Source of the DNA: Endothia cerciana
Taxonomy: Eukaryota > Ascomycota > Sordariomycetes > Diaporthales > Cryphonectriaceae
Direction of reading: 5' to 3'
Assembly: GCA_026119935.1 (NCBI GenBank)
Contig: JALRMH010000045.1
Location: forward strand, 62,001 to 126,000
Length of the DNA stretch: 64,000 bases
Shown here: piece by piece, positions 47,152 through 58,410 of the stretch
Numbering within the stretch: the first letter of the stretch is position 1
How the letters are laid out: each line of letters begins with the position of its first letter
The notes under the pieces: model-generated
What the model saw: the letters and a program-made list of their open reading frames with translations, nothing else
What the model was told of the DNA's origin: nothing
Database searches by the model: none
Translations under genes and position numbers: made by a program

Positions 47152-47620
47152 TCGTTCATGACGCCCTGCTCGCATTTGCTTTTCTTCGCGAACAGGCTCT
47201 GGTATGAGGAAAGGCGTCCAGGGTTATGAAAGGGGTGAAAAGCTCATGGTTTCAACAACGGTGATATTGCGTGTGCTGGGAAAGCGAAACGGTTCGCTTG
47301 ATCTCAAAATTCAACTTGATGATTCCCCATCTAACAGGTCGAAATGATCTGAAGATAGCGAGCTCCGTCGTTCTAGATAGAAAGAATCGAATTTTCCAAG
47401 GGAGGAAGCTCCACCTGCATCGAAAGAGTTCCGCAGTCCCACGGTAATTAGTGCTCCAGGGTCCAGCATCAAGTGCCGGCAAGATATTGTGGCTGCTGGG
47501 TATCCAGACGAGGAGAATTCGCAGGGCAGCATCCTAAGCCAAAACGAGGTAGTAAACCAGAGCCAACAAAGATGTCTCTCATGGGGATGTTCGGGGTCTG
47601 AGAATGCTGTGACTTTGTCA
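47152..47620. other. Convergent 3' intergenic region
   Basis: Space between the 3' ends of adenosine kinase and the EST1-like gene; nothing further seen. Confidence 0.6.
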
Positions 47621-50600
47621 TCATCTCTTGGGCCTGGGATGGTCGTCGGCGAGCGCGCTCTCAAGTATGGCCCGGTCGTACGCATCAGCTTCCTCGACTC
47701 CGGCTGCCATCGCGGTGCCTCTGATCGCGTTGCGGAAGTGCGTTGGGTCGTCCTTCGTTGCGACATCGCCCCGTCCGTAGGCCGTCGTCGCATTATAGAC
47801 GTTGCCGTTGCACATCGTGCTGAAGTTGTTGGGCTGTTGGAACTGGGGCCAATTGCCCGGTTGTGTGTCATATGTCTCGTAGTTAGAAAGAGTATCCCGC
47901 TGACCAAATACGCCATCGAGGTTTGCTCCAGGCAGACCGAAGGGGCTGTTGACGACTGGTAGCCCCGAGGCATTCTGCGAGAATGCGGTTGAGAAGGAGC
48001 TGTTGCCCCATTCAAAACCTGGAGGGGATGTTTTCTTTCCCGACTCGTCGACATTCTCAGACCCCGCTGCAGCCCGATAGACACGTGTCTCACCCTTTAG
48101 TGACAGGAAAGATGAGGCCCCACTGCTGTCGGCAGAGCCGCCAAGTCTTTGCCTCAGGTGCCCAAGGCCCGCGCGAGCGGACCCGGAAACACCGGATGAC
48201 GAACGCCCAGGTCTCAGGCCGTTCTGACTGGATGGGTCTCCAAACGGCGTAACGTTTCCAGCCGAGAAGGACTGTTCGTCCGACCCGCTTTGTGGTCGAG
48301 AGCCGGGAGTGAAGGCTGGGATAGAAGGATGCAAGGTATATGTGCGAGGGCCTGTCATGCGACTGGGAGAGATAGCGTTGAGACCTGCTACTGACCCCTG
48401 TTGAGGTGTGGCCGTCGCACTCCTCTGGTGAGCTCCAGCTCGTGACCCGTCTGCAAGTGCATCCCATGGGAGAGGAGGACTTGTCTTGTCAAAGGCGCCA
48501 GCAATACCATGACGTTGCGTGGTTATCTTACCGAAGACTTGCTCGGCGACGCCAGAGTGCATACCAAGGGACGATCTAGGTTGCGCAGCAGCAAAAGGCG
48601 GCTTGGCCTGAACGACAAAGTCCGAAGCGTCGTCGTCCAAGAGATTATCCACCATATTCTCCATTCGAGCATCGAGACTCAGGTCCGACTCCGTCTCTCC
48701 GACGTCATTTACCATTGGGTCATTGCTGATAATCTCGTTCTCATGCATGACTTTAGGACCGGAGGAAACCCTAGTGTGACCCAAGCCAACATTGCCCTGG
48801 ACAACCGCCGCTTGTCCGCGGACGTCTTCACCGCCACTGATAGGCTGCTGTGTCAGTCCCTCCTGAGAAGAGCCCAGACCGCGGAATTGTCCCTGAAGCT
48901 GCTCGATCTCTTGACCCGTGAGCTGCAAATCGCTAACTGGATCTTGAACGGGTACTGGTGGCTTGCCGCCTTCAATGTAGGAGACAGTAATTGCACCGCC
49001 TAGACCTTCGGGTACAGAAGTGTTGATGCCAAGTGGAAATCGCTGATCAAATGCAAGCGACAATCCACAGCCCATCAAGTCATATACGCGACTCAGCATC
49101 TCCTGCTGAGAGCTGTTCTTCGCAAGACCGCTGTCTTCCCAATGAGGTTTGGGGTTGCCTTTGTTCGAATCATGTTGGAGACGGCACATCGCTGGCAGGC
49201 CAGGGTCATCAAATGGCTTCATTCCCAGCGCTACTTCATCCTCGGCTAGAAGGTAGGGCGACGGCGCCATCGTGTTGCCCGTGAATTCTTTCGCCGCCAC
49301 CGTCAGAGTCTGGGCAAGCGCTCGATACATGTCGAAAACGTACGAGCCCAGATGTTGCTGGTAGTCGACGATGTCGTTGCGATAGATGTAAAGCCAGGCC
49401 ATGTAGATACGTGTGAGGGGTAGCGCAGTCTCGGTAAAAGCACTGAACTCCTGAGGGCCATTCGAAGTTTTGCTCTCGGATGATTCGTTTTCCGCAGGGG
49501 GGGCGGCTTTGACGAATTCCTCCAACTCGGAATGTAGAAGGCGAGAAACGGCCAGAATCCATCGGACGTTCAGTCTCAAGATGGACTGACATGAGGCAGA
49601 CGCCTTGAGGCTCCACTCCTTCTCAATCCTAGACTTCGCAACCCAGTACGCTGCGATATTGACGAGCACCATCTTCAATATGAGAGGCATAGCACCTGGC
49701 TTCTTGAGCGTGATCTCCAGTCGATGCAGGACCTCCTCCTCCAGTTCCGGGGGAAAGTCATCCCCCTTGTACAAGCGAGCGTGCAGCTTGGTAAACCAGT
49801 TGGAGAATGCCTCGTTTGGATCTGGAGGGCCCGAACGTTTGCCGGGTGTGGATGGCTGCATGAGCTTCCTGAACTCTTGCTCCAGGTTTGCTGCCGCGTT
49901 GGGATGCGGAGTCTCGATAGCTCGAGCTCGATAGAGGTGGTAGACAATGTGCAGGTGGTTGTCGTCCTCGAGGATTCCAAGCTGATGATGTGCAGCGCCA
50001 TGAGTGGGCTTGAGATCGTTGGCAAGTTCGTAGAAGAGCACAGCGGTCTTTAGGCCATCCGGTCGCGGCCGTGCCTTATTTCTCCAGCGGGAGATATCGC
50101 CCAGGTGAAGGAGGGTTGCGTGGAACGATCTCTCAACTGCGCCGGCAGGGATGGTGGCGCTCTGAGACTCGTCGACACTCGGGGCTTGAAGCTCCAGCAT
50201 GCGGTTGATCCTCGGGATCTGAGGCATCCCATGCAGTGCCTCAAGACGCTGAAAGTAACCTTTGTAGAACAAAAGAGCCGTCTTCAGGTAGTTGTTGTAG
50301 AGCCTCTCGACCTTGTGCTTCGTCACCACGTGCTGCTGACCCTTTAAGCTGCCGTAGATGAGGTCTCGGTAGGCCTGGTTGACGAAGGTGTGGAGCTTCC
50401 ACATGACCTCTTCGGCATCCTGCTCGAAGGTGAACCGGGGGTCTTGCGAAATCGTATAGACAAAGCGGAGGCGGAACCTGTGACTCGGTCAGGACTTGTG
50501 CGGTCGTCGCGGTGGGTCGCATGCCGACGTACTCGGCCATGCCGTTTTCCAGCTTGCTTAGCTGTTCCTCTTCGGTCTTCCCGCTGGTTCCCTTCTTCAG

Positions 50601-50848
50601 GCTCTCGATATCGCGAATGATCTTAGATCGCTGCTTCTTCGCGTCTCTGAACGGGTGAGGAGATTGTCAGCAACCCGCGTCTGGGGAAAAGCGTGCGGCA
50701 AGCAGGACCACCACGAGCCCGAGACTGTCGCATTGTCTTGATACAATGCGAAAGTCGTGGCAAAAGGGAAAGAAAGGGATGGGAATAGTCCGACTTACTG
50801 CCAGAAGGCTTGCGCCCGAGCTGCTGGAGTCTCCATGGCGGAAGCCAT
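47621..50848 (-). CDS. EST1/SMG7-like protein
   Basis: Three exons on the minus strand (50848-50799, 50646-50533, 50477-47621) encode 1006 residues. The second intron is only 55 nt (GTACGT...CACAG) and is required to reach the frame of the conserved domain. Residues about 60-150 match the EST1 N-terminal 14-3-3-like/TPR region (WKLHTFVNQAYRDLIYGSLK); the following helical part, with FHATLLHLGDISRWRN and HHQLGILE, is the EST1 DNA/RNA-binding domain. A long disordered Ser/Gly/Pro-rich C-terminus follows. There is no C-terminal PIN nuclease domain, so it resembles SMG7/Ebs1 rather than SMG6. Relatives act in nonsense-mediated mRNA decay or telomerase recruitment; which applies here cannot be told. 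Converges on adenosine kinase. Confidence 0.87.
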
Positions 50849-52889
50849 GGTGGGCAGCAACAATTTGATCGTTCGGTAGTTGGGGAGGGGTGGGACAGAT
50901 CGGTCGACGATGAGCTCAGTCTTCAGTTATGGACAAGGACGAGAACTGTATGAGAATGATGTAATCGAGCCCACAGTCAAAGGGTGGGCTCACACATAGT
51001 CAAAGTTGGCACAGCGCAGCATTGGTGATCCATAACTGACTGTGGTGGAGGCGCGGGTGGTGAGTCGAATGTCGTTGGGGTGCAGGAGATGACAATCTGC
51101 TGTTGGAGTACGCTTGGATCTTGTCATAAGCACTGAGAGCCACATCTGGTGGGGTAAGTGAGTCTGGCCTTTACTCTGCTACAGCTTCGTGGTGACAGGA
51201 AGGCAAGTGGTGTCCCTGTCAAATGGTAATAATGATTGTTGGGGGGTCGAGAATCTGGGAGAGAGATAAAGAGGAGGGTGGTGTAGTTGAGACCATCGCC
51301 AAGATGGCATTCAACTCCTCCAGGAATCGGCAAAGAAATGCGGTTCCCTGGCCAGAATCATCCAATGGATTGGCCTGCTGGCCCGTGCAGTGCAAGCATG
51401 GTCTTGAAACGGAGACCAGAACCCTTGCAAGGTTGCTTGGCACCCTTGAGCAGCGCCGGGGGCTTCTTTAGCGTCTATCATGGCGGAGCCGGAGCACCCG
51501 GCCACTCGGCCTGCCGAATCTTCAAACTTCAACCACGGCCCGGCTAGCTCTCCGGCGTTTCTCATACACCGACACTGGCAAGGAGGGACGACCACATGTG
51601 CGGATGGCAATCACCAAAAATACAAGCCCGTGACCGCCATATGAACGGCATCTTGCTCATCTCTGCCTGCACAAAAGATCTGACTAGCCCTGGTCTTGAA
51701 CACAACCCAAGCTCGTGGTCATGTTCCACTTTTGCAGGCTCGAACTCTCCGCTCATCGTCACAGGTATCATTTGAGTACTATGGTAGTTGGTTTTGTCTC
51801 ATCAGCACTGTATACTTGATACGTTCTACATCATATCGGCAGTACTTGTAGGCGCGAGGACCACATGACTTCCTCCGGGCCTACGACTGCGGCTTGAGAA
51901 CCTCGTCTGTGATCTGTGGACTCATAGGAGAGGATCCTAGGCTCTGTACTCACCATCATCGCAACCCAATGAATAACGTTGTCCTGTGGCTAGATGGTAT
52001 ACTATCGCTTCCCAATACGCGCGACAATTTTTCCGAGACCTCCAATTCTTGGTCTGATAAAGTCCTTATTCCATTGCTTCGAAGTCAGCTTCGCCCTGGG
52101 CGCCCCGGTTGCAAAGGTTCCGTCACACTTGCGGTCAGGTCGGGGCATAACTTGACTCATCGTCAGCAACTTGTGGCGGGCTGAAGCGGGATGACATCAA
52201 AATACTGGGCCTCTTGATCGGCCATGTCAGAGATGTGATGCCTCAGTTGTGGTGTAAGAGGCAAGTAAACCGAACAAGAGTTGACTGACACCGCTAACAT
52301 TGTAGTCAAGGATACCTGCTGGGGTGTCCCACATTGAGGGTCCTAGCCCTGCAGCAGCAGAGTGGGTGGGTGATCCTTGCTGGCATCCAGTCCCACATCC
52401 ATTTTCCAAGCCTGCTGGTGACGGCGATGGCGACTCCTCAACTTTTACCGAATGTGCGGAAAAGCGATCTGAGAAAGGCACTCTCGCCAGTGCGTGAATA
52501 GGCACAAACAAAGATCCGGCCATACAGTACTTGGTCCTCGAACCTCCGCGCGGGGAGGACTTCGTACTGTGATCCGTCCTGCAACAGACCTGGCTTCTCA
52601 GAGGTCCTTCATCCTGGGTTTGTTTGCCAGGGCCGTCTCTTCAGGGCTCGCATGGGACCTTATTCTCTGGGATGATTCTATTGGGACTACCGGTTGAACC
52701 ATACAACACGCCCGCCTCTCTTAAGCCTACTTCTGCCATTTCATTCCGGCCTCCGTCTTCTCAAGCTCTCTATGTACCTACCTGTACGCACCATCGACGG
52801 TTCGACACCTAGCATTCGCTGCTAGATAGATGCTCGGAGGTTTTCATGGAACCGACCGTACACCTTCTTATTGAGCAGTCCAAAATAAG
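50849..52889. other. Divergent promoter region, EST1-like and ZNF511-like genes
   Basis: About 2 kb without a recognisable gene. Open frames stay under 170 codons and none is protein-like. No G/C homopolymer of 10 or more bases occurs here, unlike the other large gaps. Confidence 0.55.
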
Positions 52890-53991
52890 ATGAAGCGCAC
52901 ACGCGACTCGGAAGACGAGGACGACGCGCCCGCCCATAGTGATCAGGCTGTCGCCGCCGCGCCGGTCTCCAAGATCGTGACCCTGGACACGAACGACGCG
53001 GATGCCGGAGCCACCGCCACCGCCCCCGCCATACAGTGCTCGCTGCCGGGCCACACGCCGGGCCTGCGGTTTACGTCCTACGACGGCTACGAGGCACATT
53101 ACAACAAGGTCCACACGAACCGATGCCTCGAATGCAGGAGGAGCTTTGCCTCGTCGCATGTTTTGGACCTGCACATCCTGGAGCATCATGACGCCCTCGC
53201 GAAGATCAGACGGGAGAAGGGCGAGCCAATCGTAAGTTCCACTAGCCAAAAAGTTTTCCGGGCAGTAAATCCCAGGGGTATCACTGGCAGAGGTAGAATG
53301 GTCCCGCAAAGATGATCTCTAGTTCGCCTTCTGTAGTGTAGGATCAGTCTCTGCAGGATACCCTCAGCCGAGGTGGTTTGCTTTACTTCTTTCTACCTTC
53401 TAATCTCCGTGGTGCTCTATTCTGCATGCACCTGTGGAATACAGTTCTACCTTCGCGGACCTGTGTGTTCATGGAACAAGGCTAATAAGCTCACAGTATG
53501 CCTGTCTTGTAGAGACTTGCGGCGGGAAATTCAAGAGCACAGGAAAGCGGCAAGAACACCTGATCAAATCTCACAAGTACCCCGTCAACTACTTCTTCGC
53601 TGTCACAAAATTCGGCATTGATGGCCGCAAGTCCATGCTGGCCGACGACCACAAATATACAGGCAGCCGGTACAAGGGTCCTCGTGATCGCAAGCCGGGG
53701 GCGAAAGAGGACAAAGGATCGGGGCCTGACGGATCGGAGGCCGGCGACACCACCGCCTCGAAGGATATTTCGATGGGGGAGGCAGGGGCAACAGCGGACG
53801 AGCCCCAAGGCACGACCGACCACAAGCGGATGGCAGCCAAAGAGACGCGAGAGATATCCGACATGAAGCAGGAGAAACCTGCCGTCGACGCCCAGATGGA
53901 GGATCTGGCGGGGGCCATGTCGGCCTTGCGATTCGTCCCGAGAGCAGTCCGCCTCGGCTCCAAACACGAACCTGGGCTCGTTCGACGATAG
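52890..53991 (+). CDS. C2H2 zinc-finger protein, ZNF511-like
   Basis: Two exons, 52890-53231 and 53497-53991, give 278 residues; the 265-nt intron ends with a GCTAAT branch and CACAG. The fingers match human ZNF511 and fungal homologues: an atypical first Cys/His finger around residues 50-70, then CLECRRSFASSHVLDLHILEHH and CLVETCGGKFKSTGKRQEHL followed by the diagnostic SHKYP. The splice junction lies between the second and third fingers. The rest is a charged disordered tail. ZNF511 has no firmly assigned function; nuclear localisation is likely. It converges on BUD31 with 267 bp between stop codons. Confidence 0.88.
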
Positions 53992-54258
53992 CGTAACGGC
54001 GGTTCGTCGTTTGGCGTTTTGGGCGTTTTGGGCGTTTAAGATACCCAGGGCATTGGACTTGGAAAGAACCTGTCTGAGAACGATGAACCTCTATTGATCT
54101 GGAAAATAGGCCTGAGAAAACGCCTACCTGGCCTCATGGGAAGTAGCTCCTCTTGGCCCTGACCGCAAAATTGCAAAGCCACAATCACCGCAACTCCAAA
54201 TTAGTCCTGCTTTTACCTGCAAACATGCTTGTCTTGTACCACTACGTGCTCTCCTCGC

Positions 54259-54837
54259 TCAGTCGCTCGAAGCGCAACCCCGGCACCCGCAGCTGACACA
54301 TTGTATGTCTTGGTCTTCTTTCAACTGTGCTCTCGGCACGCGACATATGCAGGTGCTGTTGTTCTGTTAGTACGGTACTCAGGATGGCCGGGAAAGATGG
54401 TACTTGCGAGCTGAAGTTCGTCTCCTTGGTCTGGACGCATCGCAAGCAGCACAACTAGAGATCAACTCATTAGCTTCTAGCCGACCCAGGGGCATAGCCC
54501 CGCGCCCATAGAGACCAAAATCACTGCAGCTCACCTTCTCGTAGCCCTGTTTCTTCCACTTCGCAATCAGCATCGCGTCCGCGTAGTTGTTCTTCAGCAG
54601 CCAGTCGTACAGCTGCTTGCTTATCGCCTCCTTCTCGTAATACAGCTCGTATATGTACCGGCTCCGCTGGTGTGAAATTTGGAAGATGGGCCACTGTGCT
54701 TGGTGCTTTGGTACGTTGTCTGTGGGGGTGTTCTGCGCGTCCTTCATCTTGTTGCTGAAGATCAAGAGGTCATCCTCGATGTCGCTGAAGCCCTCTGGCG
54801 GAGGCTTCCGCTTGGATGCGTGACGGATCGCGGGCAT
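54259..54837 (-). CDS. BUD31: BUD31/G10 pre-mRNA splicing factor
   Basis: Three exons on the minus strand (54837-54535, 54454-54408, 54355-54259) encode 148 residues (human 144, yeast 157). BUD31 is a component of the activated spliceosome (Cwc14/G10). The long first exon covers the helical part (PPEGFSDIEDDL, SRYIYELYYEKEAISKQLYD, WKKQGYEK); the last two carry the zinc-binding cysteines LCCLRC, CICRVPRAQL and CVSCGCRGC. Intron 2 must begin with GC (TC then GCAAGT), because only that splice gives SSTCICRVP; using the GT four bases further destroys the cysteine motif. It has a perfect TACTAAC branch at 54366-54372 (minus strand) and CAACAG acceptor. It shares a 319-bp divergent promoter with NDUFA6. 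Confidence 0.95.
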
Positions 54838-55156
54838 CTTTGAGCAGGGGTATGCGGCACGACGTTGTCAAAAGGAGCGGGACAGGGTCTCGATGTCTTC
54901 GAAGGCCGTTGCGGAATGCAGTGTATCTCTTGTGTGCTTCGTCGACTTGGAGTTGAAGTGGCGGTTGATGTTGGCTTGGAAATTCAAGGCAGAAGAGAGG
55001 CCAGCGGCAGGCAAGTATTCCCAGAGTACGGCCTGGGAGGGGGGTCCAGGGGCTTACATAACACAGCGCCAAAACACCCGTTTGGAACGTCAGTGCCTAG
55101 GAAGGACGGAGATCGAGAGCAAGTCGTCTACACAATCCACGAGCAATTGTTCAACC
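54838..55156. promoter_or_regulatory. Compact bidirectional promoter, BUD31 and NDUFA6
   Basis: Only 319 bases separate the two divergent start codons, so both promoters and both 5' leaders must fit here. No TATA box is obvious. A shared regulatory region is inferred from geometry alone. Confidence 0.6.
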
Positions 55157-55800
55157 ATGGCGACCATCTCACCTACACAACTCGCGCGCAAGACGCGGCA
55201 ATGTCAGTACGATTGACTCTAGGCTCTTGAACAGTCAAGCTGACGATAGGACAGCTACCAGCTGGCCCGAGGCCCAACGGCGGGTGGTCGCAGCGTACCG
55301 GGAATGGATTCGAGCTGTACGTCTACAACGATGGGCGACAACTTCCTCGAGACTCAATCAATCGGACACGAGTTTGAAGAATTTTCGGGCTGACGAGAAC
55401 ACACTTGCAGGCACCAGAAATCCAGACCATGTACAACGTCCCCCTACCTGTGTCAGTCATCCGGACAAGAATGAGGGAGGAATTCGAGAAACACCGATAC
55501 GTCAACAAGCTGCCCGTTGTTGACGTGCTGCTCTTCCAGAGCCACGCAGAATATCAGGTACTTGAAGGCAAACGGCATTCTACGAGCGGCCTGGGGCTGA
55601 TCAGGGTTACAGGAAACGATGAACTTCTGGAAGCAGACGAACCACGTCATGTCATACTTCAAGGAGGAGAACTTCAGAGGAGATAAGAGGTTACCGGACA
55701 GCTTTATGTCAGGTTTCCTGGAGGTAGGTTTCATTTCTAGCCCTTCTGACACTGTGTGAAGTCAACATACTGACAGCCTCTCCATTAGGGCCGCAACTGA
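55157..55800 (+). CDS. NDUFA6: NADH:ubiquinone oxidoreductase subunit NDUFA6 (B14), LYR family
   Basis: Five exons (55157-55202, 55255-55316, 55411-55557, 55613-55723, 55789-55800) encode 125 residues, matching the accessory complex I subunit called NDUFA6/B14 (14.8 kDa in Neurospora). It binds the mitochondrial acyl carrier protein through an LYR-type motif and sits on the matrix arm of complex I. Seen: SWPEAQRRVVAAYREWIRA (Ala-Tyr-Arg in place of Leu-Tyr-Arg), PEIQTMYNVPLPVSVIR, and HVMSYFKEEN. The last exon contributes just three residues and the stop. Five exons for 125 residues is unusually intron-dense here. Its stop codon lies 139 bases from that of RPC19 on the other strand. Confidence 0.94.
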
Positions 55801-55939
55801 AATGGGATATCAAAGAGTCCCCTGTAAATATCAAATAGAGGTTCTGAAGCTTTCGATCAAGAATCCTTTTCGAAGGTCCCATTTTCTACCCTCACGCCGT
55901 GAACGCCAGCCTATGCAAATCCTTGTTGGATCTTGTATC

Positions 55940-56575
55940 TCAATCAAACAAACGCGGCTCGCCATTGGGCTGCAACTGCTTCTTCGAAGGTGCTGGCTCA
56001 CTAGGCACCCGAGCCTCCCAGAACTTGTCAGCGATGACATCACACAGGTCCTGGAGGTCCTTCAGACCCTTCTTCAAAGCATCGATAGCCGTAGTCTCCT
56101 CTGTAGGTCAGGTCAGTAACCAGGACCTCATAGCGGCAGGCAGCGTCACCCACTGTAGGTCTGGATTCTCATGTTCATCTTGGCCTCGGATGGATGAGGA
56201 ATGGCGTATGCACAGAATTCAACATCCGGGCTGCAGTTGCACGTTAGTCGGAGCTGACTAGCTGGGTTGACATGAATGTAGGTCGTGATGCTGCTCACTT
56301 CTTCATGATGATGTACCTCAGGGCATTGCCCAGGGTATGACCCTCGTCCCGGAACTCAAAGGATGCTGCAGTGGGCGTGGAGCCAGGCAGCTATGTGACA
56401 TTCCAAGTCAGTCTTTGCTATCCAAGTAGAATATCTTGTCAGGGATGAAGGCACATTGCCATACCAGAAACAACTTGTTCTCCAGTTCCTCGTACTCCTC
56501 GGCGGCCTGGTCGGTCTCGCCAGCCTGAGATGCCTGCGCATCGTCCATGACGGTATCCTCTCCGTTTTCTGACAT
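55940..56575 (-). CDS. RPC19: DNA-directed RNA polymerases I and III subunit RPC19 (AC19/RPAC2)
   Basis: Four exons on the minus strand (56575-56465, 56390-56299, 56230-56154, 56100-55940) encode 146 residues (yeast 142). The subunit pairs with AC40 to form the alpha-like platform of RNA polymerases I and III. After an acidic N-terminal tail comes LPGSTPTAASFEFRDEGHTL, then GNALRYIIMKKNPDVEFCAY and IPHPSEAKMNMRIQTY, which together make the bacterial-alpha-like dimerisation fold, followed by a helical end and FWEARVPSEPAPSK. All phases (0, 2, 1) join cleanly. The intron density matches neighbouring NDUFA6. Confidence 0.95.
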
Positions 56576-57337
56576 CTTTACCAAAGCGCTGAGTGCTGTC
56601 GATATCGTCTGTGGTTGATTTTGGATATTGACAACGACGTGGAATTCGCGGGGATGGGTCTGGGTAGAAGAAGAGGAATTCCCAAGATTTTTCGATAAGG
56701 CTGTTATCGGTACTGCGTCCCGCTGCCCCACTTTCAAAACCTTGGGTCTTCTCCGAACGCCCCCCCCCCCCCCGACTTTGGCTCTCAAGCCTACATACTC
56801 ACTTCACCTCATCAAAAGAAGATAACCTTTGGGTCCATCCCCCGAGACTTCAGTTCTCAGGCTTCAAGCCGTGGTAGCTATACCGAGGCGATTCCTTACT
56901 AAGATAGACATGGAGTCCAACGCACACGGGCTTTCCCAGCAGGACGTCCACGGACATCCGTGGACATCCCATGGGCTTCACGAAAGAACGAAGAGAAGTG
57001 GGACTCTCACGCCATTACTGTATCCAACGAACGCGGGGGCTGCTTACAAACCAGGATTTGAATGTACTATGGTATGCACCTCTTCCTCAGCTCCACTGTT
57101 GGAGGTTGTCGAGACGAGGCTGCGTTGGCTGGTCCTTGCCGGGCAGCAGTCCACCGAGACCGTGGAGTGTTCGGCCCGAAACATTATCACCCGCGGAACG
57201 TACTCAATAGGAATATATATAACCACATCTCAGTCTCCCCAGGCTGTGATTTCAATAATTCCACCTCCAACGACTTTGAAGAGAAGACAAAATGCACCTC
57301 CATTAGACATCTTTCTCTCTGTAAGATCATCAAAGGA
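56576..57337. other. Divergent promoter region, RPC19 and NmrA-like gene
   Basis: Holds the promoters of RPC19 (leftward) and the NmrA-like gene (rightward). C14 at 56760-56773 and a short GGACATCC direct repeat near 56950-56968. No additional gene is supported. Confidence 0.55.
57214..57222 (+). promoter_or_regulatory. TATA box of the NmrA-like gene
   Basis: TATATATAA lies 116 bases before ATG 57338 and is followed by a CT-containing stretch suitable for initiation. It is the clearest TATA element next to a gene in this window. Confidence 0.55.
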
Positions 57338-58410
57338 ATGATGGCTGCCAAAGACACCCACAACGTTCTGATCACCGCCGCAGGCGGCAACATCGGACGG
57401 CCCCTCATCCAATGCTTCATCGATGAGGCATCCAAGTCCACCGACAAGTACAAGCTCGTCCTCCCGACCCGCAGAGCTGAGCACCTCAAGTCCGTTCTGC
57501 GCAGCGTTCAGGGCGTTCAGTTCGCCATACTTGAAGGCGACATTGGTGATCCGGTCTGGCTGGAATCCATCTTGAGGGAGCACGAGGTGGAGACGGTGAT
57601 GTTAACCCTGAGTAAGCTGCTTCCGGAGCGAACCTGCCTCTCACAGCCTGACGCTGTTCCGCAGGGCCCTCTGGTAGCTGACTATGTGCTATAGCTGGCG
57701 TCGAGGAGCTGATGCTCACCTTGAACTGCTTCGACGCGATGAAACGCGCATCCGTAAAGCATCTCGTCTACCTCTCCGCGGCAGGTGACTTCTCGCCTAG
57801 GTCCGTCGAGCAGGGCATGATGAAGTATATCCATGCAGGCCACGTTGCTGTCAAGGTGACCATCGAGCATAAGCTGGTCTACGGCGACCCCCCATTCACC
57901 TGGACTGTCCTCGGGCCGATGCTCTTCTTCACCAACGACCTGCGCAGTAAAGAACGCATGATGGGCGACGGATTCTTCCACGAGCCACTGCCCAGACATG
58001 GCGTCGGCCGCGTCGACCCTCAGGATGTCGCTCTCGGTGCGTATCGCGCGATCGAGGACCGGGGTAAGAAGTGGGGAGGGAGAAAGATCATGCTCGGTGG
58101 TAGACACCTGTACACCTCCGAGGAGATCATGGACCTCTGGAGCAAGGCGCTAGGGAAGGAGATCAAGATGGCTCGGACGGACCAGCAGTCACTGGACGAG
58201 TTCGCGAAGTCATTCTGCCAGCAAACGGGCCAGCCGATCTGGGGCCGCGATCTCGCCTTGATGTATCTTGGCATGGACCAGAGCCCGTGGTACCGGCAGA
58301 CGGATGAGGAGTACAAGGCGCAGTGCGAGCTGCTTGGCAAGGAGCCGAACAGCTATGAAGATTTTGTGGCAAACGCGGGCGCAGAGTGGATAGCTGAGGC
58401 GAAGAAGTGA
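57338..58410 (+). CDS. NmrA-like NAD(P)-binding protein
   Basis: Two exons, 57338-57611 and 57695-58410, give 329 residues. The N-terminus NVLITAAGGNIGRPLI carries the Rossmann GxxGxxG-type loop, followed by acidic and hydrophobic strands of the atypical short-chain dehydrogenase fold; KHLVYLSAAGD is the next family strand. NmrA-like proteins are either redox-sensing regulators or isoflavone-reductase-type enzymes; the classical Tyr-x-x-x-Lys catalytic pair is not evident, which favours sensing or an atypical reductase. The second ATG at 57341 directly follows the first and either could be used. A TATA box at 57214 suggests regulated transcription. No partner GATA factor is nearby. Confidence 0.87.
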
